NCBI GenBank assembly: GCA_021813725.1
Contig: JAKAJN010000006.1
Span: 26,880 to 60,789 of the forward strand
Origin: a bacterium
GTDB lineage: Bacteria; Gemmatimonadota; Gemmatimonadetes; Gemmatimonadales; Gemmatimonadaceae
Length of the DNA stretch: 33,910 nucleotides
Direction: 5' to 3'
Position numbers and translations under genes: made by a program
Part shown: positions 7,600-16,400 of the stretch, piece after piece
Numbering within the stretch: the stretch's first letter is position 1
Layout: the number at the start of each line of letters is the position of its first letter
The notes under the pieces: generated by a model
Seen by the model: the letters and a program-made list of their open reading frames with translations, nothing else
The model's database searches: none
Told to the model about the DNA's origin: nothing

Positions 7600-8445
7600 A
7601 TGTTTGTCGTCGACACCCTGTTGCACCGATTGAAGCGCGGCTGCGAGACCATGGCGTATCCCGACGGGCCCGCGCCGGCGCTCCCGGACCGCCACGGTGG
7701 CGCGTTGCGCGTGGAAAGTGCGCGGTGCGCCGCGGGGTGCGATGCCTGCATCGGCGTCTGTCCCACGGAGGCGATCACGCGCGTGAGTGGCCAGTCAGTC
7801 GCGCTTGACTTGGGCCGGTGCGTCTTCTGTGCCGCGTGCGTGACGGAATGTCCGACGGGAGCCATCACCCAGACCGGCGACCATCGCATGGCGGCGCGGC
7901 GACGCCAGGACTTGGTACTCGGCGCCCCGAATCACGCCGAAGTGCGGCTCGCCGGAGAGCTCGACGCGACCCTGCGACGGCTTTTTGGCCGGTCGTTGCG
8001 TCTGCGTCAGGTGAGCGCCGGCGGCTGCAACGCGTGCGAAGCCGACACCAATGTGCTGGGGACGATCGGCTGGGATCTCGGTCGATTCGGCATCCAGTTC
8101 GTGGCGTCCCCGCGCCATGCTGATGGCCTGCTGATTACCGGACCCGTCTCGCGCAACATGCAGCTGGCGCTCCGAAAGACCTGGGACGCGGTGCCCGAGC
8201 CGAAGATTGTGATCGCGGTCGGGGCCTGTGCCGTTTCGGGCGGGCTGTTTGCCGACCATCCGGAGGTGCATCCGGGGGCCGAGGCGGTGCTCCCGGTGGA
8301 CCTGCACATCCCTGGATGCCCGCCGCACCCGCTGACCATTCTCGACGGGTTGCTGCGCCTTCTGGGGCGCCTGGATGAGCGGCGGTTGCCGCCGGTCGCC
8401 GGCCGCTCCGAACGGGCCAACGGTAGTTTGCCCGACGCCGTTTAG
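7600..8445 (+). CDS. Ehr small subunit: 2x[4Fe-4S] ferredoxin fused to NuoB/HycG-like domain
   Basis: This 281-residue protein fuses two parts that are separate genes in E. coli Hyc/Hyf. Residues ~40-90 are a two-cluster ferredoxin with cysteines 43, 47, 50, 54 and 74, 77, 80, 84 (each group ending in CP). Residues ~130-265 are a NuoB/HycG-like small subunit that keeps the ligands of the proximal cluster: Cys143 and Cys146 (GGCNACEAD), Cys210 (VGACAVSGG) and Cys240 (PGCPPHP). All twelve expected iron-sulfur ligands are therefore present, in contrast to the large subunit. It follows the large subunit after a 15-nt gap and is the last gene of the operon. A role in electron entry from a soluble ferredoxin-like donor is inferred. 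Confidence 0.92.
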   Translation: MFVVDTLLHRLKRGCETMAYPDGPAPALPDRHGGALRVESARCAAGCDACIGVCPTEAITRVSGQSVALDLGRCVFCAACVTECPTGAITQTGDHRMAARRRQDLVLGAPNHAEVRLAGELDATLRRLFGRSLRLRQVSAGGCNACEADTNVLGTIGWDLGRFGIQFVASPRHADGLLITGPVSRNMQLALRKTWDAVPEPKIVIAVGACAVSGGLFADHPEVHPGAEAVLPVDLHIPGCPPHPLTILDGLLRLLGRLDERRLPPVAGRSERANGSLPDAV

Positions 8446-8481
8446 GGGAAAAGCGAATCCCCGATTGGCCAGAACGGGTGA

Positions 8482-8487
8482 TAGAAT
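8482..8487 (+). promoter_or_regulatory. Candidate -10 element for ald
   Basis: TAGAAT matches five of six bases of the sigma-70 -10 consensus and lies about 40 nt before the ald ATG, in the short gap after the Ehr operon. I see no convincing -35 at 16-18 nt spacing; a TTGGCC at 8465-8470 is too close. Confidence 0.3.
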
Positions 8488-8529
8488 TAGGCGTTGTTCT
8501 TCCCTGAACATTCAACTTGCGATCAGACC

Positions 8530-9642
8530 ATGCGCATCGGCATTCCGAAGGAAATCAAGACCAACGAGAACCGCGTTTCCTGCGTCCCGGCTGGCGTGGA
8601 AGCGCTCGTGTCGGCAGGCCACACCGTCTACGTCGAGAAGTCGGCGGGCGAGGGGAGCGGATTCAGCGACGAGCAGTATGTCGCGGTCGGCGCCAAGATC
8701 CTCAACACGGCGGACGAGGTGTGGAAGGAAGCCGAGATGATCATCAAGGTGAAGGAACCGATCGCCCCCGAGTGGCCGCGCATGCGGAAGGGGCAGACGA
8801 TCTTCACGTACTTCCACTTTGCCGCGGACGAGAAGCTGACCAAGGCGCACATTGACTCGGGCGCGACCTGCATCGCGTACGAGACGGTGGAGATGGCCAA
8901 CGGCGACCTGCCGCTGCTGATCCCGATGTCGGAAGTCGCCGGACGGATGGCGGTGCAGGAAGGCGCGAAGTACCTCGAGAAGCTCTACGGCGGGCTGGGC
9001 CTGCTGCTCGGCGGCGTGCCGGGCGTGGCGCCGGCGCACGTGGTGGTCCTCGGCGGCGGCATCGTGGGCATCAACGCGGCGAAGATGGCGGCGGGCATGG
9101 GCGCCAAGGTCACGATCCTCGACCTCTCGCTGCCGCGCCTGCGCTACCTGAGCGACGTGATGCCGGCGAACGTGACGCTGATCCACAGCAACCGCCACAA
9201 CATCCTCGAGCAGATCTCCACGGCCGACCTGGTGGTCGGCGGCGTGCTGATCCCGGGCGCCAAGGCGCCGAAGCTCATCCGCAAGGAAGACCTCAAGCTG
9301 ATGAAGAAGGGCTCGGTGATCGTTGACGTGGCCATCGACCAGGGCGGTTGCGTGGAGACGATCCATGCCACGACGCACGAAAACCCGGTGTACGTGGTGG
9401 ATGACGTGATCCACTACGGCGTGGCCAACATGCCGGGCGGCGTGCCGCGCACCTCGACGCTGGCGCTGACGAATGCGACGCTCCCGTACGCCCTCAAGCT
9501 GGCGAACAAGGGGTGGAAGCAGGCGCTCAAGGACGACCCGGCGCTCCTGAAGGGACTCAACGTTGTGGACGGCAAGGTCACGTACAAGGGCGTCGCCGAG
9601 GCGTTCGGCATCGAGTACCATGCGCCGGAGAAGTTTGTCTAG
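8530..9642 (+). CDS. ald: Alanine dehydrogenase
   Basis: This 370-residue protein matches the usual length for alanine dehydrogenase, the NAD-dependent enzyme that interconverts L-alanine and pyruvate plus ammonia. It begins [20 protein letters not shown], the typical AlaDH/PNT N-terminus. The nucleotide-binding loop [21 protein letters not shown] lies around residues 170-190. [13 protein letters not shown] and [16 protein letters not shown] follow as family signatures. I chose the ATG at 8530 because the family begins MRIGIPKE; an in-frame TTG at 8494 would add 12 unrelated residues. It stands alone between the Ehr operon and a strong terminator. It could help balance NADH, pyruvate and ammonia, but no link to Ehr is shown by sequence. 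Confidence 0.96.
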   Translation: MRIGIPKEIKTNENRVSCVPAGVEALVSAGHTVYVEKSAGEGSGFSDEQYVAVGAKILNTADEVWKEAEMIIKVKEPIAPEWPRMRKGQTIFTYFHFAADEKLTKAHIDSGATCIAYETVEMANGDLPLLIPMSEVAGRMAVQEGAKYLEKLYGGLGLLLGGVPGVAPAHVVVLGGGIVGINAAKMAAGMGAKVTILDLSLPRLRYLSDVMPANVTLIHSNRHNILEQISTADLVVGGVLIPGAKAPKLIRKEDLKLMKKGSVIVDVAIDQGGCVETIHATTHENPVYVVDDVIHYGVANMPGGVPRTSTLALTNATLPYALKLANKGWKQALKDDPALLKGLNVVDGKVTYKGVAEAFGIEYHAPEKFV

Positions 9643-9673
9643 GCGAGACAAGCGAGCGACAAGAGAGAGACAG

Positions 9674-9713
9674 CAGAGGGTCCGGCGCTCGTGCCGGGCC
9701 CTCTGGTTGTTTT
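9674..9713 (+). terminator. Rho-independent terminator after ald
   Basis: A 13-bp stem (CAGAGGGTCCGGC with GCCGGGCCCTCTG, one G-U pair) with a 6-nt loop at 9687-9692 is followed by GTTGTTTT. It begins 31 nt after the ald stop. This is the clearest intrinsic terminator in the window. Confidence 0.88.
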
Positions 9714-9797
9714 GGGTGGGGTTGGGGCAGACGGGGCGCGGCGGACGCGCGGCGCTGGGACTCGACGCGCTCGCGTGCCTTGTCAGACGCACCCGCC

Positions 9798-9851
9798 TTG
9801 TCGCTTCTTGACGCGGCGCCTAACTTTCCTCGCATCCGCCGCCTTTATAGT
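9798..9851 (+). promoter_or_regulatory. Candidate promoter region for the mre operon
   Basis: The 256-nt gap before mreB holds two -10-like hexamers. TATAGT at 9846-9851 matches five of six consensus bases and would give a leader of about 40 nt, but it has only a weak -35. TAACTT at 9821-9826 has TTGTCG at 9798-9803 with 17-nt spacing. Either or both could drive mreB. Nothing else is recognised in the gap besides the ald terminator. Confidence 0.4.
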
Positions 9852-9898
9852 TGTCCGCCCCCAGCCGACCGCGCGCTGCCGCGATCGCGTGAGCTTCG

Positions 9899-10942
9899 AT
9901 GCGCTGGAATCTTCCGTTCTTCAAGTCTGGCTCCCTGTTTCCGGCGAACGCGATTGCCGTTGACCTCGGCACGGCGAACACGCTCGTCTATGTGAAGGGC
10001 GAAGGCATCGTCCTCAACGAGCCGTCCGTCGTGGCGATGGATCGCGAGACGAAGAAGATCAAGGGCGTGGGACTCGAGGCGAAGCGCATGCTCGGGCGCA
10101 CGCCGGAGGGGATCACGGCGGTGCGGCCGATGAAGGACGGCGTCATCGCCGACTTCGACGTCACCGAGAAGATGCTGCGCTACTTCCTCGAGTTGATCAT
10201 CGAGAAGCACGTCTTTCGTGTGAAGCCGCGCGTGATCGTGTGCGTGCCGTCGGGCATCACCGAGGTGGAGAAGCGCGCCGTGCGCGATTCGGCGCTTGGC
10301 GCGGGCGCCAAGGAAGTGTTCATGGTGGCCGAGCCGATGGCGGCGGCGATTGGTGTCGGCCTGCCGGTGGAGACGCCGACGGGGAACATGGTGATTGACA
10401 TCGGCGGCGGCACGACGGAAATCGCGGTCATCGCATTGAGCGGCATCGTGAGCGATACGTCCATCCGCACTGGCGGCGATGAGATTGACACGAGCATCGT
10501 GCAATTCATGCGCTCGTCGTACAACCTGCTGATCGGCGAACCGACCGCGGAGATGATCAAGATCCAGGTGGGTTCGGCGGCACCGATGGGCGAGGAACGC
10601 GAGATGGAAGTGAAGGGGCGCGACCTCGTATCCGGCATTCCGAAGACCGTGCGCGTGCACAGCGCCGAGATTCGCGACGCGATGCAGCAGCCGATCCAGC
10701 AGATCGTGGACGCGGTGCGGCGCGCGCTGGAGATCACGCCTCCCGAACTGGCCAGCGACATCGTGGACCGCGGCATCGTGATGACCGGCGGCGGCGCGCT
10801 GATCCGTGGCCTCGACGTGCTCCTCACACAGGAGACGGGGCTGCCGATCCACGTTGACGAGGACCCGCTGACGTGCGTGGTGCGCGGCACGGGGCGCATC
10901 CTCGACGACGAAGAGAAGTACTGGTCGGTCCTCTCCACCTGA
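9899..10942 (+). CDS. mreB: Rod shape-determining protein MreB
   Basis: This 347-residue bacterial actin organises sidewall peptidoglycan synthesis as membrane-bound filaments. The phosphate-1 loop AVDLGTANTLVYVKGEGIV is near residues 20-38, the phosphate-2 region DIGGGTTEIAVIALSGIV is in the middle, and the adenosine-binding MTGGGALIRG is near residue 300. The N-terminus MRWNLPFFKSG precedes the actin fold. The length is normal. It opens the operon mreB-mreC-mreD-mrdA-rodA. mreC follows after only 6 nt. Confidence 0.98.
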   Translation: MRWNLPFFKSGSLFPANAIAVDLGTANTLVYVKGEGIVLNEPSVVAMDRETKKIKGVGLEAKRMLGRTPEGITAVRPMKDGVIADFDVTEKMLRYFLELIIEKHVFRVKPRVIVCVPSGITEVEKRAVRDSALGAGAKEVFMVAEPMAAAIGVGLPVETPTGNMVIDIGGGTTEIAVIALSGIVSDTSIRTGGDEIDTSIVQFMRSSYNLLIGEPTAEMIKIQVGSAAPMGEEREMEVKGRDLVSGIPKTVRVHSAEIRDAMQQPIQQIVDAVRRALEITPPELASDIVDRGIVMTGGGALIRGLDVLLTQETGLPIHVDEDPLTCVVRGTGRILDDEEKYWSVLST

Positions 10943-10948
10943 CGGACA

Positions 10949-11944
10949 GTGCCGCGTCCGGCACGCAGCTCCTCCCGCGCGGACCAGGCGATGCTCGTCG
11001 CCTGCGTGCTGCTCTCGCTGGCCGCCCTCGTGCTGCCGTCATCGCTCCGCTCGGCCATCGCCGGTGGCCTGCGCGGCACCGTGGTGGTGCCGCTGGCCGC
11101 CCTGCAGGAACGCGCCGAAGTGTCGCGGCGGGCGGTGCTGGCGTACGATGCCTCGGTGCGCGTGGCCGACAGCGTGCGCCTGCAGGCGACGCAGGCCGAG
11201 TCCGCCGCGCTCGAGAACGAGCGCCTGCGCCGCCTGCTTGGCCTCGGGGCGGCGCTGCGCTGGGGCTTCGTCCCCGCCGAGGCGCTGCACGGACGTGGGC
11301 TTGGCGACGATTACACGATGACGCTCAGCGTTGGCCGCAATGAGGGCGTGGAGCCGTTCAGTGCCGTCGTGGCGCCGGACGGCCTGGTGGGGATGATCGA
11401 GCGCACGGACGCGCGGTCGAGCGTGGCGATCGTCTGGCCGCATCCCGACTTCCGGGTGAGTGCGATGTCCGCCGACGGGTCGGTGTTCGGCATCGTCTAT
11501 CCGCACCTCGGCGCTGGCGCCACGCGGTTCCTGCTCGAGTTGCGCGGTGTGGCCTTTCGCAGTGCCCTGCGCCCGGGCACGCTCATCGTGAGCGCCGGCC
11601 TCGGCGGGGTCTACCCGCGCGGCATCCCTGTTGGCACCGTACTGCGCGAGATCAGCACCACCGAGGGATGGGCGCGCAGCTACCTGCTGCGCCCGGCGGT
11701 GCGCCCGGCCGATGCGCTCACGGTGATGGTGGTGCAGCCGCGGCGAGCCAAGGAAGGCATCGCGTCGGCCTGGCAGACGGCGGTGGACAGTGCGCTGAAG
11801 ACCGTCATCTCGGCGGGCGATTCGCTGGCGCGGCGTCGCGCCGACTCGCTCGCCACCGCGGAGCGTCAGCGGCTCGACTCGTTGCAGGCGCTCAAGCCAC
11901 GCCCCGATTCGGCGACGGCGATGCCGAGGCCGCCCGAGCGATGA
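10949..11944 (+). CDS. mreC: Rod shape-determining protein MreC
   Basis: This 331-residue protein has one N-terminal membrane segment (about residues 15-32), a coiled-coil-like stretch (about 50-95, rich in Ala, Glu and Arg), and a periplasmic beta domain including GRNEGVEPFSAVVAPDGLVG and GLGGVYPRGIPVGTV, both typical of MreC. MreC bridges MreB to PBP2 and activates wall synthesis. The last ~55 residues form a charged, repetitive tail (SLARRRADSLA and similar) beyond the usual fold. The GTG start is 6 nt after mreB, and the end overlaps mreD by ATGA. Confidence 0.93.
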   Translation: MPRPARSSSRADQAMLVACVLLSLAALVLPSSLRSAIAGGLRGTVVVPLAALQERAEVSRRAVLAYDASVRVADSVRLQATQAESAALENERLRRLLGLGAALRWGFVPAEALHGRGLGDDYTMTLSVGRNEGVEPFSAVVAPDGLVGMIERTDARSSVAIVWPHPDFRVSAMSADGSVFGIVYPHLGAGATRFLLELRGVAFRSALRPGTLIVSAGLGGVYPRGIPVGTVLREISTTEGWARSYLLRPAVRPADALTVMVVQPRRAKEGIASAWQTAVDSALKTVISAGDSLARRRADSLATAERQRLDSLQALKPRPDSATAMPRPPER

Positions 11945-12429
11945 ACGTCGCCCGCGGCCTCTGGTTTGCCTTGCTGGTGGCGGCACTCGTCGTGCTGCAC
12001 TACACGCTGCGCCCCGTGCTCGATTGGCGCGCCTCGGTGGATTTCCTCGCCATCGCCGTGCTCCTCGTTGCCGTGCGCGCGCGACCGGGCGTTGCGACGC
12101 TCGTCGGATTTGCCATCGGCCTGACGTCGGACGCGCTGATTCCGGCCGCGTTTGGCGCGGGCGCGCTGGCCTTCAGCCTGGTCGCGTACGCGGCTTCATC
12201 GCTGAAGGCGGCTTTCTTCGCCGACAACGTGGCGCTCAACGCGGTATTCGTCTTCCTTGGCAAGTGGGTCGCGGACTTGATCTTCCTCGCCGCGGAGCAC
12301 CGGCTGGGAGGCAGCGATTTTCTGGCGCAGGCGCTGTTGTGGTCGCCGCTGTCCGCCGCGGTGACGGCCGCCGTCGGTCTCCTCGTGTTCATGGCGGCGC
12401 GTCCCGTGATGGGGACGCCGCGGGGATGA
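11941..12429 (+). CDS. mreD: Rod shape-determining protein MreD
   Basis: This 162-residue, strongly hydrophobic protein has about five to six membrane segments and sits between mreC and mrdA, which is the position of mreD in the standard order. Features such as GFAIGLTSDALIPAAFGAGAL fit MreD, where a conserved loop of this kind (GLxxD) recurs. The ATG at 11941 overlaps the mreC stop by 4 nt, and its own stop overlaps mrdA by 4 nt. It would act as the small integral membrane component of the elongasome. The identification rests on topology and context as much as on motifs. Confidence 0.87.
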   Translation: MNVARGLWFALLVAALVVLHYTLRPVLDWRASVDFLAIAVLLVAVRARPGVATLVGFAIGLTSDALIPAAFGAGALAFSLVAYAASSLKAAFFADNVALNAVFVFLGKWVADLIFLAAEHRLGGSDFLAQALLWSPLSAAVTAAVGLLVFMAARPVMGTPRG

Positions 12430-14204
12430 GCTTCCATCCGAACGAGATGCAGCGTCGCGGGCGGCTGGCCTCTGCCGTCGCGTTTCTCGCGTTTGTCTTC
12501 CTCGTGGGTTCGTTCTTCCGCACGCAGGTGCTGCAGCACGCGCAGTATGTGCTGCAGTCGGAGGAGAACCGGCTGCGCGAGGTGCCGCTCCCCGCGCCGC
12601 GCGGTGTCATCTACGACCGAACCGGCCAAATCATCGCCGAGAACCTGCCCGGCTATTCGGTGTCGCTGCTCGCGCCGGGCGTCGACTCCTTGCGCGCCGC
12701 ACTGCGGCGTTTGTCGGGGACGATCCCGCTCTCACCGGAGCAGATGAACCAGGCGGTGCGCCGTTTTCGGCGCGCGCCCAACCGGCCGGCCGTGATCTTC
12801 CCGGACGCCTCATTCGACGTGGTGTCGGTGCTCGAGGAGCATCGCGTCGAATTCCCCGGGCTCATCATCCAGAGTTCGCCCAAGCGGTACTACCCCGACG
12901 GTCCCGCGATGGCCGCCTTCGTCGGCTACACAGGCGAGGTCAACGAAAGCGAACTGGCCAGCCCGGCGTTCGCGGGCTACAAGGCCGGCCAACAGGTGGG
13001 GAAGGACGGATTGGAGCGGCAGTACGAACCGCGGCTGCGCGGTCGAGAGGGGACGCGCTTCGTCGAGGTGGACGCGCGCGGCCGCGTCGTGCGCGAGGCC
13101 GGTGCGCGACAGGACCTGTTGCCGCAGGCGGCGCCGCCGCTCTACACCAACATTGACCTCGACCTGCAGAAGTACGTCGTGGCGCTCTTCGGCGATTCGC
13201 TCATTGGCGGCGTCGTGGCGCTCGAACCGAAGAGCGGGGCGGTGCTGGCCCTGCACTCGGCGCCGACGTTCGATCCCAACCGCTTCATCGGCGGCATTCC
13301 CGCCGACTACTGGCGCGCGCTCAACGATGACGGACGCCGGCCGCTCTACAACAAGGCCATCAAGGGGGCATACGCACCCGGCTCCACGTGGAAGCTGGCG
13401 ACGGCGGTGATGGCGATCGAGCAGGGGGTCGCCACCCTCGACGATCGCATGCCCGTGGCGTGCACCGGCGGGTACCAGTACGGCAACCGGCGCTTCAAGT
13501 GCTGGGACAAGAAGGGACACGGCAGTGTGACGCTCGCGCAGGCCATCGAGTTGTCGTGCGATGTCTACTTCTATCAACTCGGACTGAAAATCGGCCTGTC
13601 GCGGTTGGTGGCGGGGGGCGTGCAGATGCTCGCGCGCGAGCGTACCGGCATCGATTTGCCGGCGGAGACGCGCTCGACCTTTCCCACCGCCCCGGCCACG
13701 GAGTACTACAACCGGCGCTTCGGGCCGCGCGGGTGGAGCAACGCCGTGTCGCTCAACCTCGCCATTGGGCAGGGCGAGAACGCGCAGACAGTGGTGAACA
13801 TGGCGCGCTTCTACACTGCGCTGGCGACCGACGGCGCAGCCGCGCAGCCGCGCCTGCTCCGCGGAGCAGGGGAACGCACGCCGATGTTCCAGCTGACGGC
13901 AGAGCAGATGGATGGTGTGAAGAAGGCGCTGGCGGGCGTCGTGCAGCGCGGCACGGCGGCCGCGTCGCAGATCCGCGGCGTGATGCTGGCGGGGAAGACC
14001 GGCACGGCGCAGAACGCGCACGATCCGCTGCGCGACCACGCCTGGTTCGTCGGCTTCGCCCCGGCCAACGACGCCAAGATCGTCGTCGCCGTGATGCTCG
14101 AGTTCGGCGGGCACGGTACGCGCGCCGCGCGCATCGCGTCGAAGATCATCGAGCACTACCTCAAGGTGCAGACGACGCAGACGCTGAACACGGAGGGCGA
14201 TTGA
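12426..14204 (+). CDS. mrdA: Penicillin-binding protein 2 (elongasome transpeptidase)
   Basis: This 592-residue class B PBP cross-links peptidoglycan during elongation. A single membrane anchor lies at about residues 14-32, followed by the dimerisation/pedestal region with APRGVIYDRTGQIIAENLPG. The transpeptidase motifs are intact: the SxxK serine at Ser320 (GSTWK), Ser377 in SCD, and KTGT at 524-527. The start is ATG 12426, overlapping the mreD stop; an upstream open stretch in the same frame belongs to shadow sequence inside mreD. The stop overlaps the TTG start of rodA. The partner glycosyltransferase is RodA, encoded next. Confidence 0.96.
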   Translation: MSFHPNEMQRRGRLASAVAFLAFVFLVGSFFRTQVLQHAQYVLQSEENRLREVPLPAPRGVIYDRTGQIIAENLPGYSVSLLAPGVDSLRAALRRLSGTIPLSPEQMNQAVRRFRRAPNRPAVIFPDASFDVVSVLEEHRVEFPGLIIQSSPKRYYPDGPAMAAFVGYTGEVNESELASPAFAGYKAGQQVGKDGLERQYEPRLRGREGTRFVEVDARGRVVREAGARQDLLPQAAPPLYTNIDLDLQKYVVALFGDSLIGGVVALEPKSGAVLALHSAPTFDPNRFIGGIPADYWRALNDDGRRPLYNKAIKGAYAPGSTWKLATAVMAIEQGVATLDDRMPVACTGGYQYGNRRFKCWDKKGHGSVTLAQAIELSCDVYFYQLGLKIGLSRLVAGGVQMLARERTGIDLPAETRSTFPTAPATEYYNRRFGPRGWSNAVSLNLAIGQGENAQTVVNMARFYTALATDGAAAQPRLLRGAGERTPMFQLTAEQMDGVKKALAGVVQRGTAAASQIRGVMLAGKTGTAQNAHDPLRDHAWFVGFAPANDAKIVVAVMLEFGGHGTRAARIASKIIEHYLKVQTTQTLNTEGD

Positions 14205-15454
14205 GCGCGCCGCGCCGCCGCATCGCCGACCCGATGCTCGTCGCGATTGCCCTCGCATTGTCGCTCTTCGGCATCGCGATGGTCTACAGTGCCGGGCAGA
14301 CTGATGTGCCCACGGTGGTGGCGAAACTGTATCGCCAGCAGATCGCCTGGTTTGTCATCGGCCTTGGCGCGGCGTACGCCGTGAGCCGCGCCTCCGTGCG
14401 GTTTCTCGACTGGGTCACGGTGCCGGCGTATGCGGCCTCGGTCTTCCTGCTGTTCCTGCTTCTCTTCGTCGGCGCGGGCGCCGGCACGGCGGCAAGCACC
14501 AAGAGCTGGCTTGCCATTGGCGGCGTGCGCCTCGGCCAGCCGTCGGAGCTGGCCAAGATCGCGGTGGTGCTGATGCTGGCGCGGGTGCTCGCCGCCCGTC
14601 GTGAGGCGCCGCGCTCGCTGCTCGACCTGTGGCAGCCGGCCCTCGCGGTCTTCGTGCCGTGGGCGCTCATCATGCGCCAGCCCGACCTGGGCACCGGCAT
14701 TGTCTTCGTCGGGATCTTCTTCGCAATGCTCTTCTGGGCGGGCGCGTCGTGGCAGCTGCTGGTGCTCGTCGCGAGTCCGGTGGTCAGCCTGATCCTGGCG
14801 TTCAGCACGGGGCTGTGGGGGGCGTGGTTCCTCGTGCTCATTGCCCTCGTGCTCTGGTACAAGCCGTACCTCGTCGAGGGTGTCGCCGTTGTCCTCGCGA
14901 ACGTCGTCACCGGCGTCGTCGCACCGGTCCTCTGGGACCGACTCAACCCGTACCAGCAGAAACGCCTGCTGGTCTTCCTCGATCCGAGCACCGACCCGCA
15001 GGCGTCGGGTTATCACGTGATCCAGTCGCAGGTGGCGATCGGGTCCGGTGGATGGCTGGGGAAGGGATTCACTCTGGGGACGCAGAAGCGGCTGGCGTTC
15101 CTCCCCGCCCAGCACACCGATTTCATCTTTCCCGTCGTCGGGGAGGAACTGGGATTCCTGGGAGTGACCATCGCACTGTCGCTCTTCCTGTTCCTGCTGC
15201 TGCGCAGCGTGCGCATCGCCGCGCGATCGCCTGACCCGTTTCCGAGCCTCGTCGCCTTTGGCCTCGCCTCCGCCTGGTTCGTGCACATCCTCGTGAATGT
15301 CGGGATGACGCTCAACCTGATGCCGATCACCGGCATTCCGCTGCCGTTCTTCAGCTACGGCGGCTCGTTCATGCTGATGTGCTGGCTGTCGGTGGGCATG
15401 CTGACACGCATCTCGAGCGAGGGGCGGGGACCCGCGGACATGCTGGTCATTTGA
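14201..15454 (+). CDS. rodA: Peptidoglycan glycosyltransferase RodA
   Basis: This 417-residue SEDS-family polytopic membrane enzyme polymerises lipid II with PBP2. Family signatures are GYHVIQSQVAIGSGGWLGKG, LPAQHTDFIFPVVGEELGF and the C-terminal PLPFFSYGGS. The start is most likely TTG at 14201, forming a TTGA overlap with the mrdA stop and giving MSAPRRRIADPML; an in-frame ATG at 14234 would shorten it by 11 residues and is the alternative. No gene begins in the 66 nt before accD. Confidence 0.95.
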   Translation: MSAPRRRIADPMLVAIALALSLFGIAMVYSAGQTDVPTVVAKLYRQQIAWFVIGLGAAYAVSRASVRFLDWVTVPAYAASVFLLFLLLFVGAGAGTAASTKSWLAIGGVRLGQPSELAKIAVVLMLARVLAARREAPRSLLDLWQPALAVFVPWALIMRQPDLGTGIVFVGIFFAMLFWAGASWQLLVLVASPVVSLILAFSTGLWGAWFLVLIALVLWYKPYLVEGVAVVLANVVTGVVAPVLWDRLNPYQQKRLLVFLDPSTDPQASGYHVIQSQVAIGSGGWLGKGFTLGTQKRLAFLPAQHTDFIFPVVGEELGFLGVTIALSLFLFLLLRSVRIAARSPDPFPSLVAFGLASAWFVHILVNVGMTLNLMPITGIPLPFFSYGGSFMLMCWLSVGMLTRISSEGRGPADMLVI

Positions 15455-15494
15455 GGGCTGAGGCGCATCCCCCTCCTCGCTCCTTGCAACTCCC

Positions 15495-15510
15495 TGTGAT
15501 CTGCATCACT
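15495..15510 (+). promoter_or_regulatory. CRP/FNR-like palindrome before accD
   Basis: TGTGA, six bases, then TCACT closely matches the CRP half-site pattern TGTGA-N6-TCACA. It ends 10 nt before the accD ATG, a position suited to repression or to blocking ribosome access. A chance match is possible; no CRP-family gene is in the window. Confidence 0.3.
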
Positions 15511-15520
15511 TTTCGAGACT

Positions 15521-16384
<864 letters not shown>

Positions 16385-16400
16385 CGACGGTCGCGGCACC

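Noticed and set aside
6097-8445. Functional [NiFe] hydrogenase or formate hydrogenlyase
   Set aside because: Both Ni-Fe ligand motifs of the large subunit are replaced, and there is no formate dehydrogenase or hyp maturation gene in the window.
3121-8445. Respiratory complex I (nuo) operon
   Set aside because: The HyfE/HyfF-type subunits, the NuoCD fusion with a group 4 layout, and the ferredoxin-NuoB fusion differ from nuo; nuoEFG are absent.
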